A stretch of 22,315 nt of DNA, taken from IMG/VR virus record IMGVR_UViG_3300049491_000471, positions 1-22,315 of that record. One strand, 5' to 3'. Made by a program: the position numbers and the translations under genes. The number at the start of each line of letters is the position of its first letter. The stretch's first letter is position 1. The stretch is from a virus. This document shows positions 1-7,344 of this stretch, one piece after another. Under the pieces are notes generated by a model, which saw only the letters and a program-made list of their open reading frames with translations, was not told where the DNA came from and made no database searches.

Positions 1-1
1 G

Positions 2-211
2 CACAACACTGCAAGCTACACCCCAGGCAGGGGTGGGGCGGCGTCCTACGGTGGTGGCGCTGGCTCGGCGGGATCGTCCCTCAGCGCCGGCGGTACTGCC
101 ATTGCCACTGACGGCGGCCCCGGAATCATCGTCTTCACCTACACGCCTGCCGGCGGCGCATCTTCTCTACCTGCCACCCGCAGGTTTCCGTTTCCAGTCC
201 TCAACTTTTGA
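2..211 (+). CDS. C-terminal end of a glycine-rich phage structural protein (partial)
   Basis: This frame is open from the window edge and stops with TGA at 209-211, giving about 69 residues. The visible part is rich in Gly, Ser and Ala, then reads GGPGIIVFTYTP. Endings of the type 'GxxGxPGIIVITYTP' are typical of the glycine-rich tip domains of phage fibre or appendage proteins, which form polyglycine-helix or knob structures. The last 16 or so residues (ASSLPATRRFPFPVLNF) follow that motif. The gene precedes two small genes and a DD-peptidase, all read the same way, so it is probably an exposed virion appendage. Its start and most of its length lie outside the window, so the exact type of fibre cannot be named. 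Confidence 0.6.
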   Translation, partial: HNTASYTPGRGGAASYGGGAGSAGSSLSAGGTAIATDGGPGIIVFTYTPAGGASSLPATRRFPFPVLNF

Positions 212-221
212 AAGCTCCATC

Positions 222-689
222 ATGGCCAGAATCTATTCGGTGGTTTTCTCTGCGGTGTCTGTGTCGGCCGCGCAGGACCTGTTCGAGCTGACCCCGGCCG
301 ACGACAAGCCGATCGAAATCGTCGGTATTGAACTCGGTCAGTCGTCGGATTCCGGTGACGCGGCCGACGAACAACTGCAAATCAGCATCATCCGTGGCCA
401 CACGACCAGCGGCAGCGGTGGCAGTTCGCCCACACCGGCGCCGCTGGTACCGGCAGATACCGCTGCGGGGTTCACGTCAGAAGCCAACAACACGACCATT
501 GCCAGTGCCGGCACGACGGCCACGCTGCACACCGGGTGCTGGAATGTGCGCGCGGGCTACATCAACTGGTTCCCCGAGGGCTGTCGGCCTACGGCGGGGC
601 AGGGCAACACCACGATGGTGGTGCGCACCACGGCGCCGGCCGATGCCGTGACGATGAGCGGCACGTTGTACGTGCGCGAGCTGGCCTAA
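222..689 (+). CDS. Phage structural protein of unknown function, 155 aa
   Basis: The frame is open further upstream, but ATG 222 begins the recognisable protein (MARIYSVVFSAVSVSAAQDLFEL). The upstream part of the frame overlaps the preceding gene and has unnatural composition. The pattern 'AAQDLFELTPADDKPIEIVGIELGQ', then 'RGHTTSGSGGSSPTPAPL', then a final 'SGTLYVRELA' is one I associate with a widespread family of small phage proteins found near head genes and fibres. It is beta-rich with no signal peptide or membrane segment. A role as an accessory virion or decoration protein is inference from context. The ribosome site upstream of 222 is weak. Confidence 0.7.
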   Translation: MARIYSVVFSAVSVSAAQDLFELTPADDKPIEIVGIELGQSSDSGDAADEQLQISIIRGHTTSGSGGSSPTPAPLVPADTAAGFTSEANNTTIASAGTTATLHTGCWNVRAGYINWFPEGCRPTAGQGNTTMVVRTTAPADAVTMSGTLYVRELA

Positions 690-708
690 ACCAGAAGGCC
701 GACACCAA

Positions 709-1080
709 ATGTTCCGGTATCAGCCGTTTTGGCCGGGCCGTGTCGTTGCACGCCCGCTGCCGCCGTCCGTTGCCGGGGGTCCAGCGGCAGTCAAAGGCGT
801 GTCCATCACGCTGTACAACGGCCCCATTCCAAAGGCGAGCATGTCGGGGCTGACCGTGTGCTGGTGGGACACGATCACGCCGCACACATGGGGCGCACCG
901 GACTACGCGGCAAACACCGAGACCACGGATGGCAGCGGGGTGCTGGTGGTGGACTTGAGCGCCGACACGGCCCTCTCCATCGACGACTATGGGTTCCTGC
1001 TGATTTACAAAGCGGACGGCTCGAACGTCGATAACTCGCTGGTGTTTGCCGGGCAGGTGCAGATTCAGGACATCTCGTAA
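709..1080 (+). CDS. Small phage protein, unknown function, 123 aa
   Basis: ATG 709 follows AGAAGG about 11 bases upstream. The protein has a basic, Pro-rich N-terminus (MFRYQPFWPGRVVARPLPPS), then a beta-type domain with 'VKGVSITLYNG', 'GLTVCWWDT', 'GSGVLVVDLS', 'YGFLLIYKADG' and 'VFAGQVQIQDIS'. The repeated short hydrophobic strands suggest an Ig-like or fibre-associated fold, which is inference. I do not recognise a named family. Its TAA stop overlaps the next ATG (TAATG at 1078-1082), so it should be translationally coupled to the DD-peptidase and may work with it, for example in placing it on the particle. Confidence 0.65.
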   Translation: MFRYQPFWPGRVVARPLPPSVAGGPAAVKGVSITLYNGPIPKASMSGLTVCWWDTITPHTWGAPDYAANTETTDGSGVLVVDLSADTALSIDDYGFLLIYKADGSNVDNSLVFAGQVQIQDIS

Positions 1081-2639
1081 TGGCGTTGACCGCCGACCTG
1101 AAGCGCTTCTTCCGAGACGACGCCAAGGCGCAGTTCGTCAGCGCGCGTGACGCTGAGAACAACGCCACCACGCCGCCGACACTGGCGTGGTCCGAGCGTG
1201 CCTGCGCAATCAACATCACGCGGCACAAGCCGTACTACGTCCTGGAGGCCGACCCGTCGTTCGTAGCGCCATTCAGCATGACGAAGCTGATGACGATCTA
1301 CACGCTGCTGCAATACCGCACCGAGGCCCAGTGCCTGTCGCAGACGGCGACCATCGACTCGTTCGATATTGGCGGCGGGCAGCTCGTGGCCGGCGACGTG
1401 ATGACGCTCGATGTGCTCATCGGCTTCGCGTTGGTCGAGAGCGACAACACGACGCCCAAGACGATCGCCCGCATCATCGGCCAGGAGCTGCTGACCGCAG
1501 AAGGCGGCGGCACCGGGAATTTCATCTCGGTCGAACGTTTCGTCGAGGAAATGAACACCCAGGCCGCGCGGCTTGGCATGTACGACACGGTGTGGCTCGA
1601 TCCGGTCGGCCTGGAAGCCAGCATCGTGTCGCCCATGGACATGACGCGTGTGACCGGCGCGCTTGAGCAGTACGGCATCGTGCTCGACTGGTGGACCGAT
1701 GCCAGCTACGTGGTGTCGGTCACGCACAGCGGCACGCCGACCAACTACACGATCACCAACACCAACCCGCTGCTCGGCGACCCTGGCTACATCCTGGGCA
1801 AAACCGGTACGGGCGGCCCCGCGCACGTCTCGATGCTGTGGCGCGCCCCGAACGGCGACACCATCGGCCTGGTGTCGATGACCGATGGCGGCAGCGGCAC
1901 CATCGCGGGCCGTTTTGCCGACATCGAAACGATGGTCGCGCAGTTGCCGGTGGACTATCCGGAGCTTGCAGCCGCTACCGGCGTGTCCGCCACGCTGGCC
2001 GCGCTTACCGTGTCGGCCACGGGTGCGCTGCGCATCGCCGGGGCTGCATCACATACGCTGGCCGCGCTTACTGTGTCGGCCACGGGTGCGCTACGCATCG
2101 CTGGGGCTGCATCACACACGCTGGCCACGCTTACGCTGTCGAGCCAGGGCACGCTTGGCACCGCCGGTACGGGGTCGCTGTCCCAAACACTGGCCGCTGC
2201 CACGCTGGCCGCCGCAGGCACGCTGCCCATCGCCGGCACCTTGTCGCAGACGCTGGCCGCCACAACCCTGGGCGCAACAGGCGTTGCTGGCGCCACGAAG
2301 GTCGGCACGCTATCTGCCACGCTTGGCGCTGCCACGCTGGCCGCCACCGCAACCCTGCCCATCGTCGGCACCTTGTCGCAGACGCTGGGTGCGCTCACCA
2401 CGTCGGCTGCGGGCCGGGTGGACATCGCCGCGCAGCTTGGCATCACGCTCGGCAACCTGGTGCTTGCGGCGGCGGCCGGCAGTGGCGCGCCGATCAGCGC
2501 CACGCTGTCGCAGACGCTGGCGGGGGTGACCTTGTCGGCCGCGGGCTACAGCGGCACGCCGGTCTACGTGCGCGAGCCGCAAGTCGTTCAGCTACGCAAG
2601 CCGTCGCGCCAGATCGGCACGCTACTCAAGAGCCAATGA
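1080..2639 (+). CDS. Serine DD-peptidase (S11-like DD-carboxypeptidase) with repeat-rich C-terminal tail, 519 aa
   Basis: The N-terminal 290 or so residues have the three active-site motifs of penicillin-binding DD-peptidases at proper spacing: SMTK at 66-69 (nucleophile Ser66, Lys69), SDN at 121-123 and KTG at 241-243. Between them lie 'VWLDPVGLEAS' and 'SPMDMTRV', typical of the S11/D-alanyl-D-alanine carboxypeptidase fold. Such enzymes trim the terminal D-Ala of peptidoglycan stem peptides, and some cut cross-links. No signal peptide is visible, so it is not a normal secreted PBP. From residue about 305 to 495 the protein consists of degenerate repeats of the type TLAALTVSATGxLxIAG, two of them 63-bp near-identical copies. 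The gene lies just upstream of the head genes. A virion-bound wall enzyme is the likeliest role; a moron altering the lysogen's wall is the alternative. Confidence 0.8.
   Translation: MALTADLKRFFRDDAKAQFVSARDAENNATTPPTLAWSERACAINITRHKPYYVLEADPSFVAPFSMTKLMTIYTLLQYRTEAQCLSQTATIDSFDIGGGQLVAGDVMTLDVLIGFALVESDNTTPKTIARIIGQELLTAEGGGTGNFISVERFVEEMNTQAARLGMYDTVWLDPVGLEASIVSPMDMTRVTGALEQYGIVLDWWTDASYVVSVTHSGTPTNYTITNTNPLLGDPGYILGKTGTGGPAHVSMLWRAPNGDTIGLVSMTDGGSGTIAGRFADIETMVAQLPVDYPELAAATGVSATLAALTVSATGALRIAGAASHTLAALTVSATGALRIAGAASHTLATLTLSSQGTLGTAGTGSLSQTLAAATLAAAGTLPIAGTLSQTLAATTLGATGVAGATKVGTLSATLGAATLAATATLPIVGTLSQTLGALTTSAAGRVDIAAQLGITLGNLVLAAAAGSGAPISATLSQTLAGVTLSAAGYSGTPVYVREPQVVQLRKPSRQIGTLLKSQ
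1992..2550 (+). repeat. Tandem repeats coding the C-terminal tail of the DD-peptidase
   Basis: Two adjacent 63-bp units (1992-2054 and 2055-2117) both encode the same 21-residue repeat TLAALTVSATGALRIAGAAS plus H, and differ at only a few bases. A third, diverged unit starts at 2118. More distant versions continue with SLSQTLAAATLAAAGTLPIAG, TLSQTLAATTLGATG and TLSQTLGALTTSAAG to about 2550. The pattern is alternating hydrophobic with small residues, suggesting a beta-strand or beta-solenoid stalk. The near-identity of the first two units points to recent duplication. Confidence 0.75.
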
Positions 2640-3193
2640 TGAGCACCATGCAAAACCAGATCGTCGTCGGCGAAACGCTGAACTACCGCGCCATCGCCGC
2701 CGACTACCCGGCCAGCGCCGGATGGGTGGTCACGCTGTACCTGAACCCGCGCGCCGGGGGCACGGCCACCAGCGTCGTCGGCACGGCCGACGGCGCCGAC
2801 CACCTGCTGCAAGTCACCGCACTCACCACAGCCGGCTGGGCTGCGGGCGCCTGGGCCTGGGAAACCTGGGCCGCGCTGGGCGGCGAACGTTATCGGCTCG
2901 AACACGGCCAGCTCGACGTGGTGGCCGGCCTCATTGGCGCCGCGGCCGGCACCGACACGCGCAGCCAGGCGCAGCGCGCGCTGGACGATGCCAACACCGC
3001 GTTAGCCGCGTGGACGCCCACCACCAAGCGCTACCGCATCAACGGGCGCGAGATGGAATTCAACAGTTCGGCCGAGATCATCACCATCATCAGCCACTGG
3101 ACGGCCGCCGTGAAGCGCGAAGAGGCAGCCGCCGCCATGGCGGCCGGCCGCCCCAACCCGCGCAAGCTGCAGGTGCGCCTGGGCCGCGCATAA
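2636..3193 (+). CDS. gpW-like head-tail connector with extra N-terminal beta domain, 185 aa
   Basis: ATG 2636 overlaps the preceding stop (ATGA); ATG 2639 is the next codon. Residues 1-100 form a beta-type domain ('GETLNYRAIAADYPASAGWVVTLYL', 'VTALTTAGWAAGAWAWETW'), which I know as a small domain near head-joining genes. Residues 105-185 contain 'RYRINGREMEF', 'SAEIITIISHWTAAVKREE' and a basic tail. This resembles lambda gpW, which joins the portal to the rest of the connector and has the same 'GRxVEF' strand followed by a long helix. Position directly before the portal matches gpW in lambda-like phages. The gpW assignment is by pattern, not by alignment. Confidence 0.6.
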   Translation: MMSTMQNQIVVGETLNYRAIAADYPASAGWVVTLYLNPRAGGTATSVVGTADGADHLLQVTALTTAGWAAGAWAWETWAALGGERYRLEHGQLDVVAGLIGAAAGTDTRSQAQRALDDANTALAAWTPTTKRYRINGREMEFNSSAEIITIISHWTAAVKREEAAAAMAAGRPNPRKLQVRLGRA

Positions 3194-3202
3194 AAGGGCG
3201 AA

Positions 3203-3253
3203 GCGGGACGATTGGGCCTTAACTGTCCCGCGCCGATGCGAAACCATCGGCGC
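3203..3253 (+). promoter_or_regulatory. Two overlapping inverted repeats in the leader of the portal gene
   Basis: The first has arms GCGGGAC (3203-3209) and GTCCCGC (3225-3231), 7 bp with a 15-base loop. The second has arms GCGCCGATG (3230-3238) and CATCGGCGC (3245-3253), 9 bp with a 6-base loop, ending one base before the portal ATG (3255). They share bases 3230-3231, so both cannot fully form together. No convincing Shine-Dalgarno sequence is visible before the ATG. Translational control of the portal, or an RNA-processing site, is inference. Confidence 0.5.
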
Positions 3254-3254
3254 C

Positions 3255-4853
3255 ATGCTTCAAGGTCTGCGCCAGCGCATCGCAAAGTGGGTTGCCCCCG
3301 AAGGGGCGCGTTCCCGCACCGGCATGCGCATGTACGGCGGCGCACGCAACACCAAGACCACCGGCTACTTCGGCACATCGCAAACCTCGGCCGACGCTGA
3401 GCTGCAAAGCTCGCTGCCCCAGCTGCGCAGCCGCAGCCGGCAGATGGTGCGCGACAGCGGCTACGCCAAACGCGCCAAGGCCATCCTGGTGAACAACATC
3501 ATCGGCACCGGCGTCGGCCTGCAGGCCCAGGTGCTGGCCACGCGCGGCGAGCTGAACACCCGCGTCAACGACGACATCGAACGCGCCCACCGCGAATGGG
3601 CGCGTGCAGACGCCTGCCACACCGGCGGCACGCTGCACTTCAGCGACATGGAACGCGCCCTGTGCGGCGAAGTCGCCGAAGCCGGCGAAGTGTTCGTGCG
3701 GCTGCACATGCGCCGCTTCGGCAACAGCCAGGTGCCGCTGGCGCTGGAGATGATCGAAGCCGAGCGCCTGGCCGACGGCATCGGCATGCCCGGCCCCGCC
3801 GTCGAAGGCGGCGAGATCCGCATGGGCGTCGAAGTCGACCGCTTCCAGCGCCCGGTGGCGTACCACATCCGCCAGCGCCACGGCGGCGACATCCGGCCCG
3901 GTGCCGGCGCCACCGACCGCGTCGAGCGCGTGCCCGCCGACGAAATCATCCACCTGCGGCTGACCACCCGCTGGCCGCAGACACGCGGCGAGCCGTGGTT
4001 CCACACCGCCGTGCGCAAGCTCGACGACGTGAACGAGTACAGCCAGCACGAGATCAGCGCCGCGCGCGCCTCGGCCGCGTACTTCGCCACCATCAAGACG
4101 CCCGAATCGCCCAACCCGCTGCAGGACGAAACCGACGACACCGGCGCCGGCACGATGAACATCGAGTCGCTGACCATCCAGGAACTGCGGCCCGGCGAAG
4201 AGCTGGACTTCCACACGCCGAACCGGCCGAACAGCGCGTTCAGCGAATTCATGCGCGCCATGCTGCGCGAGATTGCCGCCGGCGTAGGTACCAGCTACGA
4301 AAGCCTGAGCCGCGACTACAGCCAAAGCAACTACAGCAGCAGCCGCCTTGCGCTGCTGGATGACCGCGACGGCTACCGCGCGCTGCAGCAATGGTGGGTT
4401 CGCTCGTTCCGCGACCCTCTGTACCGGCTGTGGCTGCAGCAGGCCGTGCTGGCGCGCGCCGTCACGGCCATCCCGGTCGAAGCCTTCGGCACCGACATGG
4501 AGCGCTACCACGCCGTGCTGTGGAAGCTGCGCGGCTGGAGCTGGGTCGACCCGACCAAGGAAGTCACCGCCTACAAGGAAGCGGTCAAGGCCGGCTTCAC
4601 CACCGTCACCGATGTGATCGCCCAGACCGCTGGCGGCATGGACATCGAAGACGTGATCGGCACGCGCAAGCGCGAGCTGGAGATGCTGTCCGATGCCGGC
4701 ATCGAGGTCGACACCACCGTGCAGGACCCGCTGGAGATGGCTTCCGCCAAGGCGCCGCCGGTAGCAGCGCCCGCTGCTGATCCCGCCGAACCAGAAGACG
4801 ACGAAGCCACCGGCCAGGCCGCGCGCGTCTACCCTTTGCGAGGTAACGCATGA
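3255..4853 (+). CDS. Phage portal protein (lambda gpB family), 532 aa
   Basis: This is the dodecameric ring protein through which DNA enters and leaves the head, and it binds terminase. The N-terminus (MLQGLRQRIAKWVAP) is followed by 'LRSRSRQMVRDSGYAKRAKAIL' and 'NNIIGTGVGLQAQV', typical of lambda-type portals. Later come 'LTTRWPQTRGEPWF', 'YSQHEISAARASAAYFATI' and 'GTSYESLSRDYSQSNYSSSR' with 'WWVRSFRDPLYRLWL', the conserved core near the clip and wing. Length is normal for the family. The tail (about 495-532) is Ala/Pro/Glu-rich and probably disordered. The stop overlaps the next gene's start (ATGA at 4850-4853), so the portal and protease-capsid gene are coupled. It is preceded by two hairpins and lacks a clear ribosome site. 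Confidence 0.93.
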   Translation: MLQGLRQRIAKWVAPEGARSRTGMRMYGGARNTKTTGYFGTSQTSADAELQSSLPQLRSRSRQMVRDSGYAKRAKAILVNNIIGTGVGLQAQVLATRGELNTRVNDDIERAHREWARADACHTGGTLHFSDMERALCGEVAEAGEVFVRLHMRRFGNSQVPLALEMIEAERLADGIGMPGPAVEGGEIRMGVEVDRFQRPVAYHIRQRHGGDIRPGAGATDRVERVPADEIIHLRLTTRWPQTRGEPWFHTAVRKLDDVNEYSQHEISAARASAAYFATIKTPESPNPLQDETDDTGAGTMNIESLTIQELRPGEELDFHTPNRPNSAFSEFMRAMLREIAAGVGTSYESLSRDYSQSNYSSSRLALLDDRDGYRALQQWWVRSFRDPLYRLWLQQAVLARAVTAIPVEAFGTDMERYHAVLWKLRGWSWVDPTKEVTAYKEAVKAGFTTVTDVIAQTAGGMDIEDVIGTRKRELEMLSDAGIEVDTTVQDPLEMASAKAPPVAAPAADPAEPEDDEATGQAARVYPLRGNA

Positions 4854-6751
4854 CCCAACGCACCAGCCAGCAGCTGCGCGCCCTGACGTTCCACCCGGAA
4901 GCCGAGCGTGCTGCCAACGGCACCATCCCGGTCATCGTGTCCACCGATGCGCTGGTCGATGTCGACGATGGCCCCGAGATCCTGGTGCACGACGCCGCGG
5001 CCATCGACCTGCAGCGCGCGCCGCTGCCGATCGTCGCCACGCACGCGTTGGGGCAGGTGAACGTCGGCGTCGTCGAAAACCTGCGCGTCGACCGCAGCGG
5101 GTCGATGGCCGTGCTGCGCGGTGATGCGCGCTTCGGCAAGCGCCAAGAGGCGGCCGGCTATGAAGCCGACGTGCTCGGCGGCGTCATTCGGTCGGTGAGC
5201 GTGCGTTACGCGCGGGTCAAGGCCCGCGTGCGCGCCGATGGCGTGCTCGTCACCTCGCGCTGGACCCCGAGCCACGTGGCAATGATCGCCGAGCCCGCCG
5301 ACGCGGGCGCGGGGTTCTACCGCCAGGCCGGCGCCACTGCTGCCCCCGCTTTCGAAATCGAGGCCGATGAGTCGGCGCCGATCACTGTTTCTCAACCCGC
5401 GGCGCATCAACGCGCTGCACCTGTAGGAGTCTCCGCAATGGATGACACGCAAGCCGTCGCGGGTAATTCTGCGACCCAATCCGCCACGGTCATCGTCACC
5501 GAAGACCACACCAACCGCCCCAGCGTTGCCGCACTCGAAAAGAGCCGGCAGCAGGCCATCCGCAACCTGGCCAAGACCAGCCAATGCGATGACCGCTACG
5601 TCGATCGTTGGATTCGTGATGGCGCCTCGCTGGAGCGCGTCGCCGACGACATGCTGGAAATCATGAAGCAGCGCGGCGACAACCAGGCCGCCACCTACCT
5701 CGACATGCCGAAGCGCGAAGTCGGCGAATACAGCCTGATGCGCGCGCTGCGTGCCGCCGCGTCGAAGGACTGGTCGAAGGCCGGCCTGGAGCTGGAAGCC
5801 AACCGCGAACTGACGAAGCGCCTGCACCGGCTGCCCAAGGCCGACACCGCCTTCTTCGTGCCGCTGGACATCATGATGCGCGGGCGCAGCGACCGCCAGC
5901 AGCGCGACATGACATCGGCCGGCGTGTCGGGTTCGAACTACCTGGTGTCCACCAACAACCAGCCCGGCAATTTCATCGAGCTGTTGCGCAACACCAGCGT
6001 GGGCCTGCGCATGGGCGTGACGCCGCTGCGTGGCCTGCAGGGCAACGTCACCATCCCGAAGATGACCGCCGGCAACACCGGCTACTGGCTGACGGATGAA
6101 AACACGGCCATCACCGAAAGCCAGCCGACCATCGGCCAGCTCTCGCTGGTGCCGAAGAACGTGGCCGCGCTCACCGAGCTGTCGCACCAGCTCATGCAGC
6201 AGTCGTCGCCCGACGCCGAGCAGCTGGTCATGGACAGCATCGCGCGCGACATCGGCCTGGCGGTTGATGTCGGCATCCTGCGCGGGTCCGGCGCCAGCGG
6301 CCAGCCCACCGGCATCGCCACCACCGGCAGCATCGGCGCCTTCACCGGCACATCGCTGGCCGCCGCCGGGCTGCTGGATGCGCAGGCCGACGTGGCCGCT
6401 GCCAACGCGCTGAACCCGGGTTGCGGCTACGTCACCACCCCGGCCGTGGCCGCGCTGTTGATGGCCCGCCCCGAGCTGCCCAGCACCGGCACCACACGCA
6501 TGTGGAAGGGCAACATGCGCGAAGGCTCCATCTTCGACATGCCCGCGCTCAGCTCGGCGCAGATGTCGTCGGCAACCATGCTCTTCGGCTGGTGGCCTTC
6601 GGTGGTGCTGGCCGAGTGGGGCGTGCTCGAGCTGATGACCAACCCCTTCAGCGACTTCACCCGCGGCCTGACCGCCGTGCGTGGCTGGTACACCTGCGAC
6701 GTAGGCGTGCGCTACGCCGGCGCGTGGAGCTACGCCACCACGATCACCTGA
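4850..6751 (+). CDS. Fused prohead protease and HK97-type major capsid protein, 633 aa
   Basis: Residues about 1-165 are a caudoviral prohead protease (S78-like). His65 in 'IVATHALGQVNVG' and Ser115/Ser117 in 'GVIRSVSVRYARV' fit the His/Ser active site, followed by 'SHVAMIAEPADAGAGFYR'. Residues about 165-290 are polar and helix-rich and may act as a scaffold (delta) domain. Residues about 300-633 are an HK97-fold capsid protein, with 'NYLVSTNNQPGNFIELLRN', 'MTAGNTGYWLTDENTAITESQ', 'LSHQLMQQSSPDAEQLVMDSIARDIG' and 'GILRGSGASGQPTGI'. Protease and capsid are usually separate genes. Here there is no stop between them, although an internal start at 5438 could make the capsid part alone. Confidence 0.9.
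   Translation: MTQRTSQQLRALTFHPEAERAANGTIPVIVSTDALVDVDDGPEILVHDAAAIDLQRAPLPIVATHALGQVNVGVVENLRVDRSGSMAVLRGDARFGKRQEAAGYEADVLGGVIRSVSVRYARVKARVRADGVLVTSRWTPSHVAMIAEPADAGAGFYRQAGATAAPAFEIEADESAPITVSQPAAHQRAAPVGVSAMDDTQAVAGNSATQSATVIVTEDHTNRPSVAALEKSRQQAIRNLAKTSQCDDRYVDRWIRDGASLERVADDMLEIMKQRGDNQAATYLDMPKREVGEYSLMRALRAAASKDWSKAGLELEANRELTKRLHRLPKADTAFFVPLDIMMRGRSDRQQRDMTSAGVSGSNYLVSTNNQPGNFIELLRNTSVGLRMGVTPLRGLQGNVTIPKMTAGNTGYWLTDENTAITESQPTIGQLSLVPKNVAALTELSHQLMQQSSPDAEQLVMDSIARDIGLAVDVGILRGSGASGQPTGIATTGSIGAFTGTSLAAAGLLDAQADVAAANALNPGCGYVTTPAVAALLMARPELPSTGTTRMWKGNMREGSIFDMPALSSAQMSSATMLFGWWPSVVLAEWGVLELMTNPFSDFTRGLTAVRGWYTCDVGVRYAGAWSYATTIT
5425..5440 (+). promoter_or_regulatory. Internal ribosome site and in-frame start for a separate capsid product
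   Basis: AGGAG at 5425-5429 lies 8 bases before an in-frame ATG at 5438, codon 197 of the fused protease-capsid gene. Starting here would give a 437-residue protein holding the scaffold-like segment and the capsid domain without the protease. The sequence around it looks like an intergenic junction, and the adjacent frame has a TAG directly on the Shine-Dalgarno sequence (5424-5426). Use of this start is inference from sequence alone. Confidence 0.6.
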
Positions 6752-6766
6752 TCTGGAGGCCCCGCC

Positions 6767-6982
6767 GTGCAAGTCATTGTGCAGCGCGCCTTCCTGACGG
6801 GGGGCGCCATTCAAGAAGTCGGCAAGCGGCTCGATCTGCCCGACCGCGACGCGCGTGAACTCATCGCCACCGGCAAGTGCGAGGCGGCGCAGCCGCTGCC
6901 CGCGCAGGCCGGGCCGATGACCACCGACACCACGCCCGGCCTGGTGCTGGGCAAGAAGGGGAAATCCAATGCTGGGCAATGA
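6767..6982 (+). CDS. Small protein of the head module, 71 aa
   Basis: It begins with GTG 6767, chosen because GGAGG (6755-6759) lies 7 bases upstream. The sequence MQVIVQRAFLTGGAIQEVGKRL, then 'LPDRDARELIATGKCEAA', resembles small phage proteins that follow the capsid gene and describe an 'RAFxxxGxxxxxGxxxxLxxxxAxxLIxxGKA' motif. Their function is not known to me; a role in head completion is inferred from position. The last 14 bases overlap the next gene, which begins at 6969 in another frame. Confidence 0.65.
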   Translation: MQVIVQRAFLTGGAIQEVGKRLDLPDRDARELIATGKCEAAQPLPAQAGPMTTDTTPGLVLGKKGKSNAGQ

Positions 6983-7340
6983 AGCACCCGCGTCGGGCGT
7001 CACGCAGGCGATCAACAGCGCCAGCCTGTCGGCCGGTGCCAACAACGGCGGCTGGATCGACACGCGCAACATGCAGGGCGACCTGCTGTTCGTCATCTTG
7101 CTGGGCGCGGTCACCGGCAGTTGCATCGTCAAGGTGCAGGACGCCACCGACGGCAGCGGCACCGGATCGGGCGACGTGGCGGGCTTTGCCACGGCAGCGC
7201 TGTCCGCAGCGAACACCGCCACCAAGCTCATCATGCCGGCAAGCAAGTCGCGCGGCTGGGTGCGGCTGGTGTCCACCGTGACCACCGGGCCGATCCTCAC
7301 CGGCGCGGTGCTGCTGGCGCGGCCCAACACCACCGCCTGA
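6969..7340 (+). CDS. Putative head-associated protein, unknown function, 123 aa
   Basis: ATG 6969 follows the purine-rich AAGAAGGGGAAA. The sequence has 'NNGGWIDTRNMQGDLLFVILLGAVTGSCIVKVQDATDGSGTGS' and 'KLIMPASKSRGWVRLVSTVTTGPILTGAVLLARP'. The alternation of beta strands with Gly-rich turns resembles small phage proteins placed between capsid and head-tail joining genes, where lambda has the decoration protein. Decoration is a positional guess. There is no membrane segment of clear length; 'DLLFVILLGAVTGSCIV' is hydrophobic but reads as a buried strand pair. Confidence 0.65.
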   Translation: MLGNEAPASGVTQAINSASLSAGANNGGWIDTRNMQGDLLFVILLGAVTGSCIVKVQDATDGSGTGSGDVAGFATAALSAANTATKLIMPASKSRGWVRLVSTVTTGPILTGAVLLARPNTTA

Positions 7341-7344
7341 CACC

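Noticed and set aside
3219-4511. A minus-strand frame of 430 codons antisense to the portal
   Set aside because: A shadow of the portal coding frame, with no domain and His/Ala/Gly-rich content.
4829-7333. A minus-strand open frame of 834 codons antisense to the protease-capsid gene
   Set aside because: Same GC-bias artefact; the composition is unlike a real protein, and the sense strand holds recognised head genes.
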